From positions 1 to 32,440 of the forward strand of contig DATW01000024.1 of assembly GCA_002504845.1 (NCBI GenBank): a stretch of 32,440 nucleotides of DNA, in the 5' to 3' direction. The notes beneath the pieces are model-generated. The model saw only the letters and a program-made list of their open reading frames with translations, did not search any database and was not told the origin of the DNA. A program made the position numbers and the translations under genes. Origin of the DNA: Euryarchaeota archaeon UBA250. Its GTDB lineage: Archaea; Thermoplasmatota; Poseidoniia; Poseidoniales; Thalassarchaeaceae. Positions 32,437 through 32,440 of the stretch are shown one piece after another (position 1 is the first letter of the stretch; every line of letters starts with the position of its first letter).

Positions 32437-32440
32437 TGTG

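Noticed and set aside
1..32440. CRISPR array, insertion sequence, prophage or toxin-antitoxin system
   Set aside because: I saw no regularly spaced repeats, transposase or integrase, terminal inverted repeats or phage genes on either strand.

Overview
The window looks like a chromosomal stretch of a marine planktonic euryarchaeon, most likely of the Marine Group II / Candidatus Poseidoniales type. The archaeal signs are an archaeal-type aspartyl-tRNA synthetase, membrane-anchored LonB, TrmI, a UPF0147 protein, a 51-residue eL40, a COG1031-type radical SAM enzyme and an AbrB-PhoU regulator. Several start codons also have a TATA-like box about 27 nt upstream, as expected for leaderless archaeal mRNAs. 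The group assignment is inference; the archaeal assignment is strong. No insertion sequence, prophage, CRISPR array or rRNA is visible. Genes are very densely packed and no gene-free gap reaches 300 bp.

Layout. 1-2591: the end of a zinc-finger/RRM RNA-binding protein, then a radical SAM enzyme. 2581-6396 (minus): a huge polytopic membrane protein of unknown function with its own promoter. 6449-12178 (minus): a compact, translationally coupled cassette made of a small membrane protein, a formyltransferase, an atypical SDR, a luciferase-like flavin monooxygenase, an asparaginase-II-family protein and a muconate-semialdehyde-type aldehyde dehydrogenase. It reads like a small-molecule pathway that I cannot name. 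12231-13928 (plus): an OpgC-like membrane acyltransferase and a DUF2237 protein that has a palindrome over its promoter. 13929-16219 (minus): TrmI and AspRS. 16329-23987 (plus): a secreted/anchored thioredoxin-like multidomain protein, LonB, an MFS transporter, an isoaspartyl peptidase/asparaginase and UPF0147. 23988-24753 (minus): a LysE/ArgO exporter and the short eL40 gene. 24860-26529 (plus): PurA and a small Cys-rich protein. 26588-28942 (plus): a TPP riboswitch controlling a sodium/solute symporter (ThiV-like thiamin or HMP transporter) and a coupled PAP2-type membrane protein. 28939-32291: a PiT-DUF47 fusion phosphate transporter divergent from an AbrB-PhoU protein across an AT-rich promoter region. 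32361-32436 (minus): tRNA-Val(CAC).

Most notable are the riboswitch/ThiV/PAP2 unit, the uncharacterised cassette at 6449-12178, the roughly 36-helix membrane protein, and the arrangement of convergent genes. All four convergent protein-coding pairs end within 0 nt of each other or overlap, so no room is left for intergenic terminators.
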